A DNA stretch of 64,000 bases, taken from positions 124,001-188,000 of the forward strand of contig NZ_AOIU01000018.1 in the NCBI RefSeq assembly GCF_000337455.1, written 5' to 3'. Origin of the DNA: Halosimplex carlsbadense 2-9-1 (lineage in GTDB: Archaea > Halobacteriota > Halobacteria > Halobacteriales > Haloarculaceae). The notes under the pieces are model-generated. The model had not been told where the DNA came from. It ran no database searches and was given only the letters and a program-made list of their open reading frames with translations. Positions 34,940-43,910 of the stretch are shown one piece after another. The first letter of the stretch is position 1; every line of letters starts with the position of its first letter. The position numbers and the translations under genes were made by a program.

Positions 34940-36985
34940 TCACCGCTCGGCCCCGTCGTCGGGGACCGAGACGTCGTGTCCGTCGAGTTCGTCGACCAGC
35001 GCGTCGGGGCTGACCACCGTCACGCCGGCTTCGTCGGCACGCTCGCGCGATTCCGTGGGGAGTGCCGCGCCGGCGACAACCACCGCCGCGTCGAGGTCCG
35101 CGTCGCGTTCGACCGCGGCGGCGAACCGCTCGACCACCGACCCGTCGACCGTCACCGCGGCGTCCGCGTGAACGGTCAGTACGCCCGCGCGCACGTCCGC
35201 AGGCCCCGGGGCCGTCGCGCGCAGGTCCACCGCGCCGCCGTCGGCGGCGTCCGCCGTCCACCCGGTCGCGCCGAAGCAGTCCGCGACGAGCCGCCTGAAC
35301 CCGTCGGCGTCGAGCGCTCCCAGCGTCGCGGGCGTCCACTCGTCGGCCGCGTCGCCCTCGCCATCGTCGAACGCGCCGCCCGTATCGCGGTCGGCCGCGC
35401 CGCCCCTGGCGTCGCCACCGTCTACGTCATCGACTCTCTCGGCGTCGGTCGGCGTCGCGGCTCGCTCGGCGGTCAGCCATTCGTCGTCCGTCTCGTCGCC
35501 GGCGAGCGTCCACCCGCCGTCCGCAGGGTCGGTCCCGCCGCCGACCTCGGTATCGTCGGCCGCCGACTCGCCGTCGGGTTCGGCGCTCGCGTCGGCCTCG
35601 CCGCCCTCGCCCGATCCGCCGTCGGTCTCCTCGGGCGGGACGACCACGGTCTCGGCGTCGGTATCGGCGGTGCCGTCGCGCTCGGTCGCGGACGATTCGG
35701 CCCGACGGTCGGCGAGCCGTCCGTCGAGTTCCTCGACGGTATCGAGCGCGTCGGGGACCCGTTCGCGGGCGACCGCGCGGGCGTCGTCGAGCGACGACTC
35801 GGCGCGGTCGCAGGCGGCCGCGGCCGCGGCGGGCGGCGCCCCGTCGGCGGCGTCGAGCGCCCGCCGAGCCCGCTCACAGCGCGCCTCGATCAGCCGCTCG
35901 GCGACGGTCGCGAGCCGCTCGCGGACCGCCTCGCGGTCGCCGTCGAAACGGGGGTCGTCGCGCCCCCAGTCGAGCGCGCGGAGCCGTTCGTACCGCTCCA
36001 GCGCTCGCTCCCACCACGTGACGACGGTCTCGATGTCGTCGGTCGACCGAGCGACTTCGACCGCCTGCTCGGCGCGTTCGAGCGGCGAGGCGGCCAGTCG
36101 CTCGCGCTCGGCGTCGAGGTTCGCCCGCCGCTGCTCGATCAGCTCGTCGCTCGGCCGGTCAGCGTCGACCGACAGCGCCGCCGCGTAGCTGTCGGCCGCT
36201 CGCCCGAAGTGGTCGGCCGCCGTCTCGTAGGCCTCGTCGTCCCAGCGGGTGTGACCCCGCTCGCGAGCCTGCTCGGCCTGCTCGACGTAGGCGCGGCGCT
36301 CGAACAGCCGCAACCGGCCGCCATACCCTTCGATGCGGTCGTCGACCGACGCCGCGGCACCGTCGAGCGACGCGGCCGCCTCGCGGGCGTCGTCGAGCGT
36401 CCCACGAACGTCGCCGACCGCCGCCAGCACCACGTCGGCGTCGCCGGACTCGAAGGCCCGTTCGACCCGTTCGAGCGTCTCCTCGGCGGCTTCGAGGTGG
36501 CGCTCGGCGCGCGACCAGACGCCCGCGGCGGCGTCGACGAACTCCCGGACCGCCTCCAGGTCACCCCGCGTCGGGAACCGGTACTGCGCCCCGCCGACGG
36601 TGTCGAGCACGAGCGCTCCGTTTCGCAGGCCCGCCTCCGTGCGGGCGTCGACTACGTCGCCCAGCGCCACCGACCGCGTGCGGTCCCCCTCGGCGCGGCC
36701 GACGGCGAACAGCACCCGAACGTCCGTCACCAGCGCCGCCGCGGTGTGGTCGCGGTCGGGCGCGACCTGCCCCGCCTCGACCCCGGCGTCGCTCGCCGTG
36801 CTGTCGGTCTCTTTGACGGTGAACCCCCGTTTCTTGTTCCGGACGACGAACCTCGGGGTCTCGGTCGGCTCGACGTACTCGGCGAGCGGGCGGTCGTGCA
36901 AGAGCCCCCGACCGATCAGGCCGCCGCTCCCCGTCTCCGTGAGCACCTGTGCGTCCCCGTTCTCGACTTCGATTACGTGTTTCAT
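34940..36985 (-). CDS. PH-like / helical / Mrr-like endonuclease-fold protein
   Basis: A 681-residue multi-domain protein. The N-terminal part (about 30-145) has the look of a bacterial PH-like domain ([29 protein letters not shown]). Residues about 145-400 are long helices with likely coiled coil ([31 protein letters not shown]). A very acidic Gly/Asp/Glu linker (about 405-545) leads to a C-terminal restriction-endonuclease-like domain ([33 protein letters not shown], later [37 protein letters not shown]). The GG-x-D element is kept, but the expected QxK/ExK in the next strand reads TVHADAAV, so catalysis is doubtful. Close haloarchaeal relatives are annotated as restriction endonuclease domain proteins. 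Confidence 0.8.
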   Translation of the reverse strand: MKHVIEVENGDAQVLTETGSGGLIGRGLLHDRPLAEYVEPTETPRFVVRNKKRGFTVKETDSTASDAGVEAGQVAPDRDHTAAALVTDVRVLFAVGRAEGDRTRSVALGDVVDARTEAGLRNGALVLDTVGGAQYRFPTRGDLEAVREFVDAAAGVWSRAERHLEAAEETLERVERAFESGDADVVLAAVGDVRGTLDDAREAAASLDGAAASVDDRIEGYGGRLRLFERRAYVEQAEQARERGHTRWDDEAYETAADHFGRAADSYAAALSVDADRPSDELIEQRRANLDAERERLAASPLERAEQAVEVARSTDDIETVVTWWERALERYERLRALDWGRDDPRFDGDREAVRERLATVAERLIEARCERARRALDAADGAPPAAAAAACDRAESSLDDARAVARERVPDALDTVEELDGRLADRRAESSATERDGTADTDAETVVVPPEETDGGSGEGGEADASAEPDGESAADDTEVGGGTDPADGGWTLAGDETDDEWLTAERAATPTDAERVDDVDGGDARGGAADRDTGGAFDDGEGDAADEWTPATLGALDADGFRRLVADCFGATGWTADAADGGAVDLRATAPGPADVRAGVLTVHADAAVTVDGSVVERFAAAVERDADLDAAVVVAGAALPTESRERADEAGVTVVSPDALVDELDGHDVSVPDDGAER

Positions 36986-37234
36986 TCCCCCGCCCCGCGC
37001 GTGACTGGCGTAACCATCGATTGGGTGATACTAAACGCTTGCGTCGGTCCGCCGCGCGTCCGGGGTCCGTACGGATCCGACGACCGTTTCCGGACGAACC
37101 GGTGACGGACCACCGCGCCGTCGGGGTCGGTCGCGGGACTCGCATCCGGCCGGTCCCGTGGGCCGGACGACCGTCCGGTTACCCGGGTGTCACTGGGACC
37201 CTTTTCCCGCTCGCGACCCAAGGGATCGGTAGCC

Positions 37235-38233
37235 ATGAACAAACTCGTCGACGGCGAGTGGCGGACGGACATCGACGAATACACGAACGAGGACGGGGAG
37301 TTCGAGCGCGGCGAGACGACCTTCCGCGACCGCGTCGCGGACGACCCCGACGCGCGGTTCCAGCCCGAGGCCGGCCGGTACCACCTCTACGTCTCTTACG
37401 CCTGCCCCTGGGCCCACCGGACCCTGTTGATCCGGTCGCTGAAGGGGCTCGAAGACGCCATCTCGGTCGACATCGTCGACCCCTACCGCGACGACGGCGG
37501 CTGGCAGTTCACCCCGGACAAAGAGGGCTGCACCCCCGACACCCTCAACGGCAGCGACTACCTCCGGGAAGTCTACCAGGAGGCCGACCCGGACGCGACC
37601 TGCCGCGTGACGGTGCCCGTCCTCTGGGACAAACGGGAGGAGACCATCGTCAACAACGAGTCCGAGGAGATCCTGCGCATGCTCGACACCGAGTTCGACG
37701 AGGTGGCCGAGCGCGACGTGGATCTGTACCCCGAAGGGTACCGGGAAGAAGTGGACGAGATCATCGAGGGCATCTACGAGCCGATCAACAACGGCGTCTA
37801 TCGGGCGGGCTTCGCCGGGTCGCAGGCGGCCTACGACGAGGCCGTCGACGAGCTGTTCGCGGCGTTAGACCACTGGGACGAGGTGCTGGCCGACCAGCGC
37901 TACCTCGCCGGCGACCGGCTGACGGAGGCGGACATCTGCATGTTCACGACGCTGGTCCGCTTCGACGAGGTGTACCACACTCACTTCAAGTGCAACGTCA
38001 AGGCGATCCACGAGTACGACAACCTCTGGCCGTACCTTCGGGACCTCTACCAGACGCCGGGAGTCGCCGAGACGGTGAACATGGACCACATCAAGGAGCA
38101 CTACTACACGACCCACCCGGACGTCAACCCCAAGCGGCTGATCGCCCGCGGGCCGGACCTGCACTTCGACGGCGAACACGACCGCGACGACCTGCCCGGC
38201 AGTCTCCCCACGGAACTGCTGCCGCTCGCCTGA
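37235..38233 (+). CDS. Glutathionyl-hydroquinone reductase-like GST family protein
   Basis: A 332-residue protein of the YqjG/ECM4 (GST Xi) family, which reduce glutathionyl-hydroquinones. The catalytic Cys is in LYVSYACPWAHRTLLIRSLKG, the thioredoxin-like part continues to TVPVLWDKREETIVNNESEEILRML, and the helical part has DQRYLAGDRLTEADICMFTTLVRFDEVY and the conserved FKCNVKAIHEYDNLW. Haloarchaea have gamma-glutamylcysteine rather than glutathione, so the natural thiol is probably that or another small thiol (inference). It is a single gene. Confidence 0.92.
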   Translation: MNKLVDGEWRTDIDEYTNEDGEFERGETTFRDRVADDPDARFQPEAGRYHLYVSYACPWAHRTLLIRSLKGLEDAISVDIVDPYRDDGGWQFTPDKEGCTPDTLNGSDYLREVYQEADPDATCRVTVPVLWDKREETIVNNESEEILRMLDTEFDEVAERDVDLYPEGYREEVDEIIEGIYEPINNGVYRAGFAGSQAAYDEAVDELFAALDHWDEVLADQRYLAGDRLTEADICMFTTLVRFDEVYHTHFKCNVKAIHEYDNLWPYLRDLYQTPGVAETVNMDHIKEHYYTTHPDVNPKRLIARGPDLHFDGEHDRDDLPGSLPTELLPLA

Positions 38234-38273
38234 GCCGGTCGAGGGTCGCTCTCTTACCGGCCGAACGGCTCGT

Positions 38274-39374
38274 TCAGTCGTCCCCGGCAGTCGTCGAAGG
38301 CTTCGACAGGTCGCCGACGCGGGCCGCGAGTTCGCGGTCCAGCGGCGAGTCGGGGCGGGTGCGGAGGGCGAGGACGGTGCCGTCGTCGAACGTCGCGGTG
38401 ACCGTCCGCCGGCGACGTCGGACCGCCTCCATCCCGTCGAACTCGTCGCCGTTGCGGACGGCGTAGACGACCAGCGCGAAGCTCGCGACGGTCGCCAGCG
38501 CGAACAGCGGCGGGAGAACGGTGCCTTCGAGCGCGACCAGCGCCGCGAACGGTCCGAGGGCGAGCGCGGCCACCCCCCAGCGACTGAGCGGGTCGTCGCT
38601 CGCGCGACCGCGAGCCCGTCGTTCGAGTCCCGCGAGCGCGTCGGCGAGGGAGGCGAGCGGGCCGAACCGACGGAGTCGGTCGGTCAGCGTCTCCCCGTCC
38701 GGGGCGATGCCCTCCCGGCGGACGTGGTCGGCGGCGAGCGCGCCCCCGACGGCGGCCAGGGTGAACGACGGCGTCAGCGGGTCGGCGGCCGTCCCGAGGA
38801 CGCCGAGGAACGCCACCACCGAGCAGAGATAGCCGGCGCCACCGAGCAGTCGGGCGTCGCGGCCGCGCAGACCTACCGTCGCGTCGACGGAGCTGCGGAC
38901 CGCCGACAGCCGGTCGAGACCGACGCTCAGCAGGCCGTCGTCGGTGACGGCCAGGAGCCGATCGTCGCTGAGACCGACCGCCGCTCGGCCGCCGCGGTCG
39001 CCGAGCAGTCTGGCGGCGTCGACGGCCTGCAGCGACTCGTCGCGCCGGAGGTGCCGGCGGACGGTCGCGGTCTCCTGACCTCTCGGCGACGAGGGCGCCC
39101 ACGGTTCGACGGTCGTCGCGCCTTCGAGGGCGGCCGCCAGCCGGCCGGCGTCGCGCTCGTCGCCCTCGTCGCTGGCTGCGTTCTCGCGGTCACCGCTGTC
39201 GGTTCCGGACGGCGAACTCCGGGGGGTCAGCGGCGACTCGCGGCCGGCGGTCGTCGCCTCGGTCACGGACAGATCGGTGTCGTCACCGCCCCCGGCCGTC
39301 GGCGACGCCGACTCCCCGCGGTTGTCGCGAACGGACTCGTCCCGGCCGTCGCCGGGCGGTCGCTGCTCACTCAT
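38274..39374 (-). CDS. Haloarchaeal membrane protein with PH-like N-terminal domain
   Basis: A 366-residue protein. A disordered acidic N-terminus (about 75 residues) is followed by a folded segment (VRRHLRRDESLQAVDAARLL, AAVGLSDDRLLAVTDDGLLSVGLDRLSAVRSSVDA) resembling PH-like domains found in archaeal membrane proteins, then two helices, a basic loop and two more helices, and a C-terminal soluble strand region (TVTATFDDGTVLALRTR). The start is the ATG at 39372-39374 (MSEQRPPGDGRDES); further upstream in frame the text is low-complexity and antisense to a promoter region. Function unknown. Confidence 0.65.
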   Translation of the reverse strand: MSEQRPPGDGRDESVRDNRGESASPTAGGGDDTDLSVTEATTAGRESPLTPRSSPSGTDSGDRENAASDEGDERDAGRLAAALEGATTVEPWAPSSPRGQETATVRRHLRRDESLQAVDAARLLGDRGGRAAVGLSDDRLLAVTDDGLLSVGLDRLSAVRSSVDATVGLRGRDARLLGGAGYLCSVVAFLGVLGTAADPLTPSFTLAAVGGALAADHVRREGIAPDGETLTDRLRRFGPLASLADALAGLERRARGRASDDPLSRWGVAALALGPFAALVALEGTVLPPLFALATVASFALVVYAVRNGDEFDGMEAVRRRRRTVTATFDDGTVLALRTRPDSPLDRELAARVGDLSKPSTTAGDD

Positions 39375-39603
39375 GCCCACGTCTACGACGGCCGTACCGG
39401 ATTGTAAATGGCGGCTTATCGACCGGATACCGCCGTTCGCGGCGGCTCGGCGACACCGGTTCGCCCCGGGAGTCCCGAGGATGTCGGTGCCACCGACACC
39501 GGTGGCGCCGTCGGCGTCAGCGACACCAGCGGGGCCGTCACGGGCTCCGGCGACGACGGCCGCTGTCGAAAGGCCGTAGGAGCGGGGCGACTTCAGTGAG
39601 GGT
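39375..39603. other. Intergenic region between divergent genes
   Basis: About 230 bases between the starts of the membrane-protein gene and the MptG homologue. It contains a cluster of short palindromes around 39485-39520 (ACCGACACCGGTGGC-type words). No gene or clear TATA box was recognised. Confidence 0.35.
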
Positions 39604-40572
39604 ATGACCCGGGTCACGGTCGGCGGGCGCATCCACGTCGGCTTTCAGAACCTCTCGCTGGCACACGAACGCCTCTACGGCGGCGTCGGCCTCGCGCTCG
39701 CCGAACCGCGACTCGACCTGCGCGCCGAACGGGCCGAGGCCGTCGACTGCGACGACGACGCGGCGCGGCCGTACGTCGAGCGGGTCGTCGACCACCTCGA
39801 CGTGCCCGGGGCGGCCGTCAGCGTCGACGAGCGCCTGCCCCGCCACGCCGGCCTGGGCAGCGGGACCCAGTTCGCGCTCGCCGCGCTCGTCGCCGTCGCC
39901 GGGGCCTACGACCGCGACGTCGACCCGCGCGAGCGCGCCCCGGCGCTGGGCCGCGGCGGCCGCAGCGGCATCGGCGTCGCGACCTTCGAATCCGGCGGGT
40001 TCGTCGTCGACGGCGGTCACCCGACAGAGCGGTTCACCACGGCGCCGCCGGCGGAGGGCGAGTGGGCCGTCCCGCCGGTCGTCGCGCGCCACGACCTGCC
40101 CGAGTCCTGGCGGTTCGTCCTCGCGATCCCGGACGCGGGACCCGGCCGGAGCGGCGACGAGGAGGACGAGAGCATGCGTTCGGTCGTCGAGCGGGCAGAC
40201 CCCGGCATCGCCGAGGACATCGCGCTGGTGGTCACCCAGCAGTTGCTCCCGGCGGCCGCGACGGGCGACCGGGCGGCGTTCGGCGACGCCGTCGCCCGGC
40301 TCGGCCGGCTCAACGGCGCGTGGTACGCCGACGAACAGGGCGGCGTCTACCGGCCGCCCGCGGGGGCGATCATCGACGCCCTCTCGACCCACCCGGCGGT
40401 CGCCGGCGCGGGCCAGTCCTCGTGGGGACCGACCGTCTACGCGCTGACCGACGCCGACTACGCCGAGGACGTGGCCGACGCGGCCCGAGCGGCGCTGTCC
40501 GACGCGGCGGGCGGGGGCCGCGTCGTCGTCGCCCGCCCGCGGGCCGACGGTGCGACGGTCGCGGACGCCTGA
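39604..40572 (+). CDS. mptG: Beta-ribofuranosylaminobenzene 5'-phosphate synthase homologue (GHMP fold)
   Basis: A 322-residue GHMP-kinase-fold protein. The start TRVTVGGRIHVGFQNLSLAHERLYGGVGLAL and the glycine-rich motif LPRHAGLGSGTQFALAALVAVA match MptG, which joins p-hydroxy- or p-aminobenzoate to PRPP with loss of CO2, the first committed step toward the methanopterin side chain. The SGIGVATFESGGFVVDGGH and AGQSSWGPTVYAL motifs are also typical. Haloarchaea use folates rather than methanopterin, so the physiological product here is uncertain. Confidence 0.88.
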   Translation: MTRVTVGGRIHVGFQNLSLAHERLYGGVGLALAEPRLDLRAERAEAVDCDDDAARPYVERVVDHLDVPGAAVSVDERLPRHAGLGSGTQFALAALVAVAGAYDRDVDPRERAPALGRGGRSGIGVATFESGGFVVDGGHPTERFTTAPPAEGEWAVPPVVARHDLPESWRFVLAIPDAGPGRSGDEEDESMRSVVERADPGIAEDIALVVTQQLLPAAATGDRAAFGDAVARLGRLNGAWYADEQGGVYRPPAGAIIDALSTHPAVAGAGQSSWGPTVYALTDADYAEDVADAARAALSDAAGGGRVVVARPRADGATVADA

Positions 40573-40657
40573 CGGCTGTCGGAGGCGCCGAGCCGCCGTT
40601 TCAGCGAGCGAGAATGGCGGGGCAACTGGTAAACGGGCGGGGCCGAGTAGTGGTCGC

Positions 40658-41500
40658 ATGGACCGGATACCGTTCGGGGTCCGCCAGCTCGACACGACCC
40701 TCGGCGGCGGGGCGCCGACGGGCAGCGTCGTCCTCGTGGCGGGCGAGGGCGGCGCGGGGTCGCGGGAGTTCCTCCAGACGAGCACGCTGTTGAACGCTCT
40801 CGCCGAGACCGACCCGGAGTTACACGACCTCTACTACGGCGACCTGGCCGCCGAGGCGAACCCGCCCGAAGAGGTCCACTTCATCTCCTTCACCGCCGGC
40901 GAACGGCGGTTCGCCCGGGAGGTCGGGGCCACGATGGAGCCGGAGATCGTCGACGCCGGCATGGAGGCGGTCCGCTATCACGACCTCTCCGAGCAGTACT
41001 TTCACCAGAGCCCGGTCCCCCGGGACTGGTACGCCGACGCGACCGCCGACATCCGCGACATGCGGGCCCGTCAGGAGCGAGACGACATCCTCGGCGAACT
41101 GGGGAGCCGGCTGAGCGAACACGCGCCCGGAAACCTGGTCGTCATCGACTCGATCAGCGACCTCGTCAGCACCGCCGGCCGCGACCAGAACCTCGACTGG
41201 ACGGACGTGGCCTTCCTCGTCAAGGGGCTCCAGAAGGGCGCCGACCAGTGGAACGGCGTCATCCTCGTCCACGTCAACCAGGAGACCGTCTCGCAGACCG
41301 AGTACGGCCAGCTCGTCGACGGCGTCGACGGCACCCTGGAGTTCCAGTGGGCCAGCGGCGGCTCCACCCGCGCGCGAACGCTCGTAGTCAAGCAGTTCCG
41401 GGGCGTCCTCTCGGCGCTCGACAGCGAGAACATCGTCCAATTCGAGACGGAGGTCGGCGACGGCGGCTTCGACATCAGCGACGTACGCAAGATCCGATAA
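40658..41500 (+). CDS. KaiC-like RecA-fold protein with degenerate Walker A
   Basis: A 280-residue protein that opens like KaiC/RadA-type ATPases (MDRIPFGVRQLDTTLGGGAPTGSVVLVAGEGGAGSREFL). The P-loop reads GEGGAGSR, so the invariant Lys and Thr are both replaced. Walker B is good (GNLVVIDSISDLVS) and HVNQETVSQTEYGQLVDGVDGTLEFQW follows the KaiC core. Similar haloarchaeal proteins are annotated as KaiC-like or transducer-related. It begins a run with the coiled-coil gene at 41624 and the zinc-finger gene at 42558 on the same strand. Confidence 0.82.
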   Translation: MDRIPFGVRQLDTTLGGGAPTGSVVLVAGEGGAGSREFLQTSTLLNALAETDPELHDLYYGDLAAEANPPEEVHFISFTAGERRFAREVGATMEPEIVDAGMEAVRYHDLSEQYFHQSPVPRDWYADATADIRDMRARQERDDILGELGSRLSEHAPGNLVVIDSISDLVSTAGRDQNLDWTDVAFLVKGLQKGADQWNGVILVHVNQETVSQTEYGQLVDGVDGTLEFQWASGGSTRARTLVVKQFRGVLSALDSENIVQFETEVGDGGFDISDVRKIR

Positions 41501-41623
41501 CCGGAACCCGTCCGCGTTTTTCGCGATATCAGCCACGAACGACGGTCTCGACCGCTCATCTCAGTTCGATTTTCGAGAATCGGTGGCAAACCCTTAACTT
41601 CCTACTCGCGCCAGAGGAACGTA

Positions 41624-42553
41624 ATGGCGAGCGAGTCGTCGGACGACGCCGGCGTGTCCGTGGCCCTGCCCGCGGACGTAGAGGCCTGGCTGGACCGCAA
41701 GGCCGCCGACCTGGGCGTCGACCGGGAGGCCGTCGTCGTCCAGTTACTCGCATCTTACCGCGCCGCCGAGGAGTTCGGCGACGAGGACGTGGCCGCCGCG
41801 GTGGGCGCCGACGTCGAGGACGACGTACGGGACGTGATCGCCGAGCGACTGCCCGACATCGCCGACGCCGTCGCCGACCGCGTCGACGACGGGAGCGAGG
41901 ACCTCGACGCCGTCGAGGAGGGGCTGTCGGCGGAGATCGACCGCGTCGAGGCGGAGTTCACCGACAAGATACAGGACGTGCGCGACCGGGTCGTTCAGGT
42001 GAAACGGGAGGCCGACGACAAGGCCGACGGCGACCACACCCACCCGGAGTTCGGCGAACTCGCGACGCTCTCGACGGCCGTCGACGACCTGGAATCGTCG
42101 CTCTCGGCCCTCGAATCGCGGGTCGACGAGGCCACCGACGCGGCCGACGACGCCGAACGGCGCGTCGACGCGCTCGACGACCGCGTGAGCGAGATCGAGC
42201 GGGCGACCGACCGGCTCGACGAGGTCGAGGAGCGCCTGCAGACGGTGGCCTGGGTCGTCAGCGACCTCCGGGAGGCCGAGCAGGCCCGCTCGACCGGCAC
42301 CGACGCCATCGACCGGTTGAAAGCCACCGCCGCGGAACTCGACGTGGACCGGGCGGTCTGCGAGAACTGCTCGCAGGCCGTCGACATCGCGCTGTTGCAC
42401 GAGCCCAGATGCCCCCACTGCGACGCGACCGTCAGCGACGTGGCGCTGCCGGGCGGCCTGTTCGGCAAGCCGAAGCTGACCGTCGCGCGCAAGCTCGAGG
42501 CCGGCGACGACACCGACCGTACGAACGTCCCCGACGCGGCCGACGGGAGCTGA
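41624..42553 (+). CDS. Ribbon-helix-helix-like, coiled-coil, zinc-ribbon protein
   Basis: A 309-residue acidic protein in three parts. Residues about 10-50 (VSVALPADVEAWLDRKAADLGVDREAVVVQLLASYRAAEEF) look like a ribbon-helix-helix DNA-binding start. Residues about 55-225 are a long heptad-like coiled coil with DDRVSEIERATDRLDEVEERLQTV. Residues about 240-275 form a zinc ribbon, CENCSQAVDIALLHEPRCPHC. The arrangement suggests a DNA- or protein-binding scaffold. The stop is four bases from the next gene's GTG, so the two are surely co-transcribed. Confidence 0.75.
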   Translation: MASESSDDAGVSVALPADVEAWLDRKAADLGVDREAVVVQLLASYRAAEEFGDEDVAAAVGADVEDDVRDVIAERLPDIADAVADRVDDGSEDLDAVEEGLSAEIDRVEAEFTDKIQDVRDRVVQVKREADDKADGDHTHPEFGELATLSTAVDDLESSLSALESRVDEATDAADDAERRVDALDDRVSEIERATDRLDEVEERLQTVAWVVSDLREAEQARSTGTDAIDRLKATAAELDVDRAVCENCSQAVDIALLHEPRCPHCDATVSDVALPGGLFGKPKLTVARKLEAGDDTDRTNVPDAADGS

Positions 42554-42557
42554 TAGC

Positions 42558-43232
42558 GTGAGCGACGACCCCGATACCGGCGAGCCGGACGGCGACGACG
42601 CCCGCGGCGACCCGTTCGATTCGTTCGACGAGTACCGCGACCGCGAGGGCGACCCGTTCGGATCGCTGGGCGACGACCCGGCCGGGGACGTTGCGACGGG
42701 AAGCGACGACGGCGGGACCGGGGACGCCGACGCGTCCCCGACACCGGCGTCGGCCGACGACTCCGCGGCGTCGGAGTCGACCGACGCGGCCGACCCCGAC
42801 CCCTTCGAGTACATGGGCGACCGCGGCGGCGGAAGCGAGCGGGAAGACCGGGGCGACGAGCGCGGCGATGGCCCGCTCGCGGACGTGACCGTGTCCGACG
42901 AGGACCCCTTCGAGTCGTCGGCGAGCGCCTTCGAGCGCTCCGGCGCCGAGGGGATCGACCCCGACGAGGTGTGGGACCGACTCACCGCCGAGCCCGACGC
43001 AAGCGAGGGCGCCGACGCCGTCGGCGACCGCTCGGACAGCGACGAGGACGACGATATCGTCACGGTGTCGAAACACGGCTACTGCGAGGGCTGTGAGCAC
43101 TTCTCGGCGCCGCCCGACGTGGCCTGCGGCCACGAGGGAACCGACATCCTCGAGTTCGTCGGCGTCGACAGCGTCCGGGTGAGCAACTGTCCCGTCGTCG
43201 ACGAGCGGCGGGAGCTCGAAGACGACGCCTGA
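42558..43232 (+). CDS. Acidic disordered protein with Cys-rich C-terminal domain
   Basis: A 224-residue protein with GTG start. The first 160 residues are low complexity (Asp, Gly, Glu, Ser) with repeated short motifs of the DPFxS/DPFEY type (DPFDSFDEY, DPFGSLGDD, DPFEYMGDR, DPFESSASA), which look like linear binding motifs. The last 60 residues, HGYCEGCEHFSAPPDVACGH and following to VSNCPVV, hold four Cys and two His, a likely metal site. It follows the coiled-coil gene by four bases and is followed by the tfs gene. Confidence 0.7.
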   Translation: MSDDPDTGEPDGDDARGDPFDSFDEYRDREGDPFGSLGDDPAGDVATGSDDGGTGDADASPTPASADDSAASESTDAADPDPFEYMGDRGGGSEREDRGDERGDGPLADVTVSDEDPFESSASAFERSGAEGIDPDEVWDRLTAEPDASEGADAVGDRSDSDEDDDIVTVSKHGYCEGCEHFSAPPDVACGHEGTDILEFVGVDSVRVSNCPVVDERRELEDDA

Positions 43233-43334
43233 CGGGTGGCGACGAGGCGGGCGGTGACGGGCGGAGCGGTCCGAACGATCCGGCCGGTGAGAGCGAGGTA
43301 TACTTACGCCCGGACCGTCAACGGGTGTGGTACC

Positions 43335-43658
43335 ATGCAGTTCTGCGACGACTGCGGTTCGATGATGCACGCCGACGGCGACGAGATGGTCTGCAAGAGC
43401 TGCGGCGCCACCGTCGGGAAGGACGACGACCTGGCCGACCAGTTCGTCAGCACCGCCGAGCAGTCGGGCGAAGAGGTCGTCGAGACCGAGGAGGGCGCGA
43501 ACTTCGAGGGCAAGCCAAAGGACAAGAGCGTCAACTGCGACGACTGCGGCAACGGCGTCGCCTGGTACACCATCAAACAGACCGGCTCCGCCGACGAGCC
43601 GCCGACGCGCTTCTTCAAATGCACGGAGTGTGGCCACCGCTGGCGGGAGTACAACTAA
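43335..43658 (+). CDS. tfs: Transcription factor S (archaeal TFIIS/RPB9-like)
   Basis: A 107-residue transcript-cleavage factor that rescues stalled RNA polymerase. N-terminal zinc ribbon MQFCDDCGSMMHADGDEMVCKSCG is RPB9-like; the C-terminal one, VNCDDCGNGVAWYTIKQTGSADEPPTRFFKCTECGHRWREYN, is TFIIS-like with the acidic SADE hairpin that reaches the polymerase active site. The usual motif at this place is QTRSADE; here Arg is Gly. TATACTTA lies about 33 bases before the ATG. The last ten codons occur again at 44892, downstream of the next gene. Confidence 0.95.
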   Translation: MQFCDDCGSMMHADGDEMVCKSCGATVGKDDDLADQFVSTAEQSGEEVVETEEGANFEGKPKDKSVNCDDCGNGVAWYTIKQTGSADEPPTRFFKCTECGHRWREYN

Positions 43659-43659
43659 G
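43630..43659 (+). repeat. Direct repeat, left copy (3' end of tfs)
   Basis: Thirty bases covering the tfs codons for GHRWREYN and its stop. They recur at 44892-44921 with 28 of 30 identical, in the same orientation. The two copies flank the lipoprotein gene at 43911. Confidence 0.85.
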
Positions 43660-43910
43660 GCCGCCGAAGACCGACACTTTCGACGGGCATTGGTCTCGAG
43701 ACGGTCGACAGACCGTCCCGATCGAGGCCACGGAAGGAGGGCCCTGGATCACATAGCTTCGTCTCGATCGGATCGGTAAAGGTCGAGTTTCAGAAACCGA
43801 TACCGCTACAGGCGGTGCGAGATCGAACGGAATTGCCCGCATAACCAGCCAAACGGCCAACAGCTACGGGATCACTGGGAACTATATTATCATAGACTAT
43901 TTATCTAGTA
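43660..43910. other. AT-richer upstream region of the inserted lipoprotein gene
   Basis: About 250 bases with no gene. Base composition falls toward the right, ending in a strong promoter ACTATATTAT (43881-43890), 21-30 bases before the ATG at 43911. A CACATAGCTTCG word near 43749 has a near-copy (CACGTAGCTTCG) at about 44828 after the gene. Confidence 0.5.
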
